Below, in pieces: positions 59,749 to 64,000 of a stretch of DNA of 64,000 nt. How positions within the stretch are numbered: the first letter of the stretch is position 1; every line of letters starts with the position of its first letter. The notes beneath the pieces are model-generated. The model made no database searches, was not told the DNA's origin, and saw only the letters and a program-made list of their open reading frames with translations. A program made the translations under genes and the position numbers. Source of the DNA: Cryptomeria japonica (Eukaryota > Streptophyta > Pinopsida > Cupressales > Cupressaceae); assembly GCF_030272615.1 (NCBI RefSeq), contig NC_081414.1:913829648-913893647 (forward strand), in the 5' to 3' direction.

Positions 59749-60622
59749 TGTTGGCCTATTGTTATTGGCATGGTTTGGTTTGATATGTATGTTTTGGTTT
59801 GGTCCGATACTTTGCTTCAATATATGTTTTATTATGCAATGTATGTATGCTTACTTCATGCAAATTTGAGGTCTGGTATCTACTTTACTGGAATGTATTT
59901 TGGGTACACTCCCATCTGGATATGATGAAGACATGTTTTACATGATAGATTTTGGATCTGGTCATATTTGGATATATTGGAGGTGTGTTCTATGAAGTGT
60001 TTTGGGATCAATATTCAAGCCGACATCTTATGAAGACATTTTTCTGTTGTGTATGGATATATTGGCCTCACCCTTTTTCAATTGAGCCAACTTATCAGAA
60101 TATTTATTATGGATATATATAACCATGAGTTTTGCAAGTTAGAGACATGGTTGTTGAAAAACAACTATTGTTTACATATTTTATATGCAAAGAACTTTGT
60201 AGATGTGAATTTTGTTATGTGGTGTATGCATAGTGAATGTAAAAAGCAATTTGTGCACTTCAACTAAACTATATTTCATGCATATGTCATATGCAACTCT
60301 AACAATTCAATTTTATATTCTGACTATAAGCCTACCATCGAGTACTGAGCCTTTTGTATTTGGGTAGTAAGCCCTCCAAGCAGTGATCCACCCATTTGTA
60401 TTGTGTAACAAGTCACATATTGCACTATACTTGAGAGATCACTCTCTCTGTGGTTTTTCCCATATTGGGTTTTCTACGTATAAATTTGGTGTTATGCGTG
60501 TTTTGTGTTAATTTTATTTACTATATTTAAATTATGTTATCTGAATGGTTAATTATAAGTTTTAATAAGTTCAAGGTAATACTAATTCGCCCCTTCCCTC
60601 TTAGTATATCATATATTCAGTA
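59749..60622 (+). repeat. Element A 3' LTR
   Basis: TGTTGGCCTATTG to …TATATTCAGTA, about 874 bp. The whole LTR is uninterrupted here, which shows what the 5' LTR looked like before B. Confidence 0.85.
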
Positions 60623-62339
60623 GATGCATTTTGTATGAAGATGTTATTTTAACATTTACACTTTTTTCCTTTCATTTAGAGAATTGGTTGATATTTATCT
60701 TTTTTTTTTTTAAGATACACTCATCTCACTTGTCCATGAAATTCATTTAATTCCTATCTCCTATGGTATGTGATTGTGATAAGTGTGCACCTAGTGAATA
60801 TTTTTCTTATTTTATTGATGCACCTTGTGTTAGCAATTTTTCTTTCTACGTTTAGCCCTAAGGAGACACACACAACACCAAACTATGGGATTGGTAATCT
60901 AGGACATGAAATCAACACTATCAACATACTAAAGACAAGAAAACGTAACTGAACAAGGCTATACAAGCCTTCTACTCTTCGATCTCCACTAGACTCAGGA
61001 GGGTATTCCTGTTGTAGGTTTGAAAATGATAAACTTGTACAAACTAACCAACAGGCCTATCTTAATAAGGTGGATAGTTCTCATATGCATGATAATGGGT
61101 GCTTGACATTTCACCATTACTTGAGGATAATCCCATTTTTCTCCATAAGAAATACTGAGAACAAAGACTAAACCAATCCTACTCCTACAACATAAAGGAG
61201 AAGCATAAATTAGATGATTTTGATAAAATATGGAACCAACTGAATCAAAATTTATAAAGAAATGACTAGTGCCAAAGAGAGGGTAGAGGAGTCACATAAA
61301 AGTTCACCTATGATGTTACATCCAAGCATGTCTTGAAAGTATTTTGAATGTTACTAACTTGTAATAACAAGAATAATAGAACAATATTCAAACATCCATA
61401 CTTAATGATCCACCTGAAACCATACAAAATCTTGTTGCATCCATGAAAGCATTTAGTCCATTTCTTAAATAGAAAGCAATTAGAAAACACAACTCGGAGC
61501 AACAAATGTGCTTGAAGAATGACCATAATACTTGATTATTTCATTCAAATAAAATATACATTCTCAGCTAGAGACAAAGATAAGATAAAGTTGTTAAGCA
61601 CATTTCAAGACACAAAACCTTCACAACTAAGATAAACTTTTAGATATCTACACCTAACTAAGAAATACCTTACAATATCCTTTACAATACACATATCTCC
61701 CTTAGCAAAACTTGGGGTTGGAACCCTTCAAAATGAGGAGAAAACTAGCTAAATACACAAAACAAAAAACCTAATTGAAACCCTAGAATGCATCAAAAAA
61801 TGACACATGTCTTTGTCTCCTTTGTCTTAAAACCTGAATCAACACTTTCTCCTCCAAAATGGGTCTTCATATTGTATTCAAAATCCGAATGTGACCCTTC
61901 AAAATTTGGAAAAACCAACTTGCAGCAGTCACTTGTCACATTCAACCCTACACTTTGATAAAAAAATACCATATTATGCACCTGGACTCCTGCTGGATAC
62001 TCACTATTTCAGGTTCTGTCCAAATTGTCCTTTGATTTGCAAAAGCCTTTTGAAAATCTGGAAAATCTTCACTCAGAAGCCTCCCTATAATGTCATAAAT
62101 TGTACGCACTTGCTAAGGCAGTACAATTTAACACCTAGTTTAGCACCCGCCTTGGTGCAGTTGCATTTTGCATTGCATTTCCCCTTTAGCACTTAAATTA
62201 ATCGAATTAATTAGGTCTAAAGGTTCTATTTCACCATTTTCCACATCACAAAGTCGGGCCCTTTCATTAAAGCATGCCCCTTTCATTTTATTCCTCCAAT
62301 ACATCACTTAATCAAAAACCCTAATTAGGCCCTATTCTG
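60623..62339. other. Unassigned flank right of the nest
   Basis: Starts with GATGC, the right target copy of A. AT-rich, with only short ORFs that carry no recognisable domain. Part of it may already be the LTR of element H, whose left border I cannot place. Confidence 0.45.
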
Positions 62340-63097
62340 AGCTTGGGGGCTTGATTTCGAGGGTCAAAACATCTCGAAATCACCTGTAACTTCGGGATTC
62401 TCTCTAAAATCATTATATCTGACGGCCTTGAAAATTTGGTGAAAAGTTGTCAGGACCGTGGCGCCCGGAGTGCACACGGTCTCAGACATTTTTCCTGAAA
62501 TTTTAGGAGCGCGATCCAATCATAAAATAAAGCTTAACCCCAAGAAATTGGCAGGATATTCAATCTCTAGGTCGGCCAAAAGACAAAATTGTGACCTAGG
62601 GTTTCATACATAAGAGCTCTCTTTCTTCATTTGAAAGGATCGGATTTTTGTTTCCAGGAACCTCATATGCAGCGAAAGAGAAGATCTTTGAAGACTTCAA
62701 CATCTTACAACATCCCTCTATCAAGCATTCATCAATTTCATTCATCCATTTAGGGCTTGGAAGACATTGAAGAACAATAGGAGATTACCGACTGAAGATT
62801 GGCTTGTACCTCTCCCTTGAGGGTTGGGTATGATTTCATGTTGTTTTCATGTCTTTGCATAAAGCTTCAATATATCCTTCATTCATGCTTTAGATCACTT
62901 TGCATCTTGATTTAGAGCATTTATATTATCATTTACAAGCAATTAGGGTTTACTTTCTGGGTTGCTCTAGTTTGCTTTCTTGCATTTTAGGACCTTGCAC
63001 ACACACTAGGTCTGCACACACAATACATTTTACAAAACAACTTGGCTATTCGTGGAGGTGGAAATCACCGAAGCGGGGGTTTGACTAAGGTAAAACC

Positions 63098-63105
63098 CTA
63101 TATAG
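63098..63105 (+). promoter_or_regulatory. TATA box of element H LTR
   Basis: CTATATAG lies about 600 bases before the LTR end, a normal place for the LTR promoter. Confidence 0.45.
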
Positions 63106-63228
63106 CCGCCCATACCCCCTTTTTCAGATATAAGTGCAGGTTTCAGGACTCGGATGACGCCGCAGGATACAAATCCCGAGAGAACAGGTCGAGACAGCAC
63201 TCTGTATCAAATTGTAGAGCAGAAGATT

Positions 63229-63288
63229 GGGACAGGAGCGCTGGGCGCCCTGGTCCCTGGGACAGAGGCACTAGGCGCCCTGGTCCTC
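63229..63288 (+). repeat. 30-bp tandem duplication with GGCGCC palindromes
   Basis: GGGACAGGAGCGCTGGGCGC… and GGGACAGAGGCACTAGGCGC…, each ending CCTGGTCC. It is likely part of the transcribed leader. Confidence 0.85.
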
Positions 63289-63719
63289 CAGACAGACAGC
63301 TTTCAGACAGCTTCCCGATAGTGTTTCAGAGTGTAGAACGACAGTTTCCGGTGCAGTTTTCAGGACAGTGGCGCCCGCGCCCCCGTCTCGCACATTTTCA
63401 GTCCGATTTTGACTCCGGGTACACATCTGCATTCTTATTTCATCCTTGTATTTACAACTTTCCATTGTTTAAGTTCAATTCTGTAATCTTGTTGTTAGCT
63501 CATACTTGCATTTTAGGGTTAAGAATTGAACTTGCATAATCTTACCTTTCCATTACAACAAAGGAATAGAAACCCTAATAGGTAGCCCGTGGCTCTCTCT
63601 TTCACAAAAAGAAGTAGCCAATTGTGCGATACCTCTAGGCTCTTTCGTATTCCGTAGTGTGTGACAAGAGGTAGGATTAGGGCATGATAACCTAGTCTCG
63701 CTTTTTCCCCCACACATTT

Positions 63720-63733
63720 TGGTGAACCCGACG
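63720..63733 (+). other. Element H primer-binding site
   Basis: TGGTGAACCCGACG follows three bases after the LTR end. It is not the iMet site; I cannot name the tRNA. Confidence 0.6.
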
Positions 63734-63878
63734 TGAATCTATCATTGCTTCTTCTTGCATTGCATCTATTAGATCTAGATCTAGATTTAGTGTGTTTTCA
63801 TTTCATTTTCATTATAAAAAAAAAGGAGTGTATTTCTTTGCATTGTGTGTTTAGATTTCATGCACTTTTTATTTCAAA

Positions 63879-64000
63879 ATGTCAGACTTTTATTTGCAAA
63901 ATGTTCATGCTTATGATGATTATTATGAGTATAGCCAAGATGAATTAGATGAAGCTTTAGATGAGTTTTTGAACCCTAAAGATGCCAAACCTTCATTTTA
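63879..64000 (+). CDS. Element H: start of a gag-like ORF, cut by the window end
   Basis: ATG 63879 in the context AAAATGTC opens a frame that is still open at 64000 (40 codons). The protein is Tyr/Asp/Glu-rich at its start (MSDFYLQNVHAYDDYYEYSQ, then DELDEALDEFL). Its position about 150 bases after a primer site is that of gag. I do not recognise the family from this little. Confidence 0.5.
   Translation, partial: MSDFYLQNVHAYDDYYEYSQDELDEALDEFLNPKDAKPSF

Larger units (their letters stand above)
8327..60622 (+). mobile_element. Element A: non-autonomous SIRE-like LTR retrotransposon (outermost)
   Basis: LTRs start TGTTGGCCTATTG at 8327 and 59749. With the insert B removed, A is about 6.3 kb: a 5' LTR (8327-9033 plus 55052-55238), a tRNA-iMet-type primer site, a zinc-knuckle Gag remnant, a decayed second ORF homologous to ORF2 of element C, a polypurine tract and a 3' LTR. 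There is no protease, RT or integrase. Flanks are GATGT and GATGC, a 5-bp duplication with one mismatch if the LTR ends in …TTCAATA/…TTCAGTA; the 2-base gap to the primer site in element C supports that border. It is the oldest layer of the nest. Confidence 0.8.
62340..63716 (+). repeat. Element H: 3' part of a 5' LTR (left border unknown)
   Basis: The right border is set by CCCCCACACA followed by a primer site. The block has islands of high GC in an AT-rich context, two hairpins (GATTTCGAG…CTCGAAATC at about 62352-62380; GACCGTG…CACGGTC at about 62455-62482), a TATA box and a 30-bp tandem duplication. The second LTR lies outside the window, so the full length is unknown. Confidence 0.55.

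Noticed and set aside
8327-60622. Misassembly as the explanation for the nest
   Set aside because: Five perfect target duplications and restored host frames at the junctions are not expected from chimeric joining.
63042-63539. 165-residue plus-strand ORF
   Set aside because: It crosses the LTR leader and its tandem repeat, has no domain and is GC-driven in its middle part.

Overview
The window is a piece of a large, repeat-choked plant nuclear genome. No host gene is recognisable. Every substantial coding signal belongs to LTR retrotransposons (Ty3/gypsy chromoviruses and SIRE-like Ty1/copia relatives), and nearly all reading frames are broken by in-frame stops and single-base shifts. The retroelement load, large LTRs and chromodomain integrases point to a seed plant; the LTR styles make me think of a gymnosperm, but that is a weak inference.

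Layout. Positions 1-3450 hold old Ty1/copia LTR fragments in AT-rich DNA. Positions 3451-7462 are a 4-kb element with perfect 27-bp terminal inverted repeats, palindromic tandem repeats and CT arrays, itself split by a solo LTR. From 8327 to 60622 lies one nest of seven LTR retrotransposons, labelled A to G here. A (+, 8327-60622) was hit in its 5' LTR by B (-, 9034-55046). B was hit in its left LTR by C (+, 9106-24154) and in its interior by D (-, 27688-52463). C was hit inside its gag gene by G (+, 11419-18908). D was hit by E (+, 32792-40637) and F (-, 41441-45947). Matching 5-bp target duplications frame B (ACTTG), C (AATGG), D (AATGA), F (CATAG) and G (AAACC) exactly. A has GATGT/GATGC, and E is imperfect. 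Removing each insert restores the reading frame or LTR of its host, so the order of insertion can be read directly. Beyond 60622 the flank is unassigned until the 5' end of an eighth element (H): an LTR end, a primer-binding site at 63720 and the first codons of a gag-like ORF that runs off the window.

Biology. B, D, E and G are chromodomain-bearing Ty3/gypsy elements with gag, protease, RT, RNase H and integrase remnants. A and C belong to a different kind of element. They have SIRE-like LTRs and primer sites, a short Gag made only of coiled coil plus zinc knuckles, and a large second ORF (about 1,040 codons in C) with no visible protease, RT or integrase. They share this ORF despite strong divergence. 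F is also non-autonomous: two 1.45-kb LTRs enclose 1.6 kb of unrecognised coding-like sequence behind a different type of primer site. The A/C family and the TIR element are the best candidates for something undescribed.

Decay. All ten in-frame stops in G are explained by CAG to TAG or CGA to TGA. These are the CHG and CG contexts that plants methylate most heavily, so the nest reads as long-silenced, deaminating heterochromatin.
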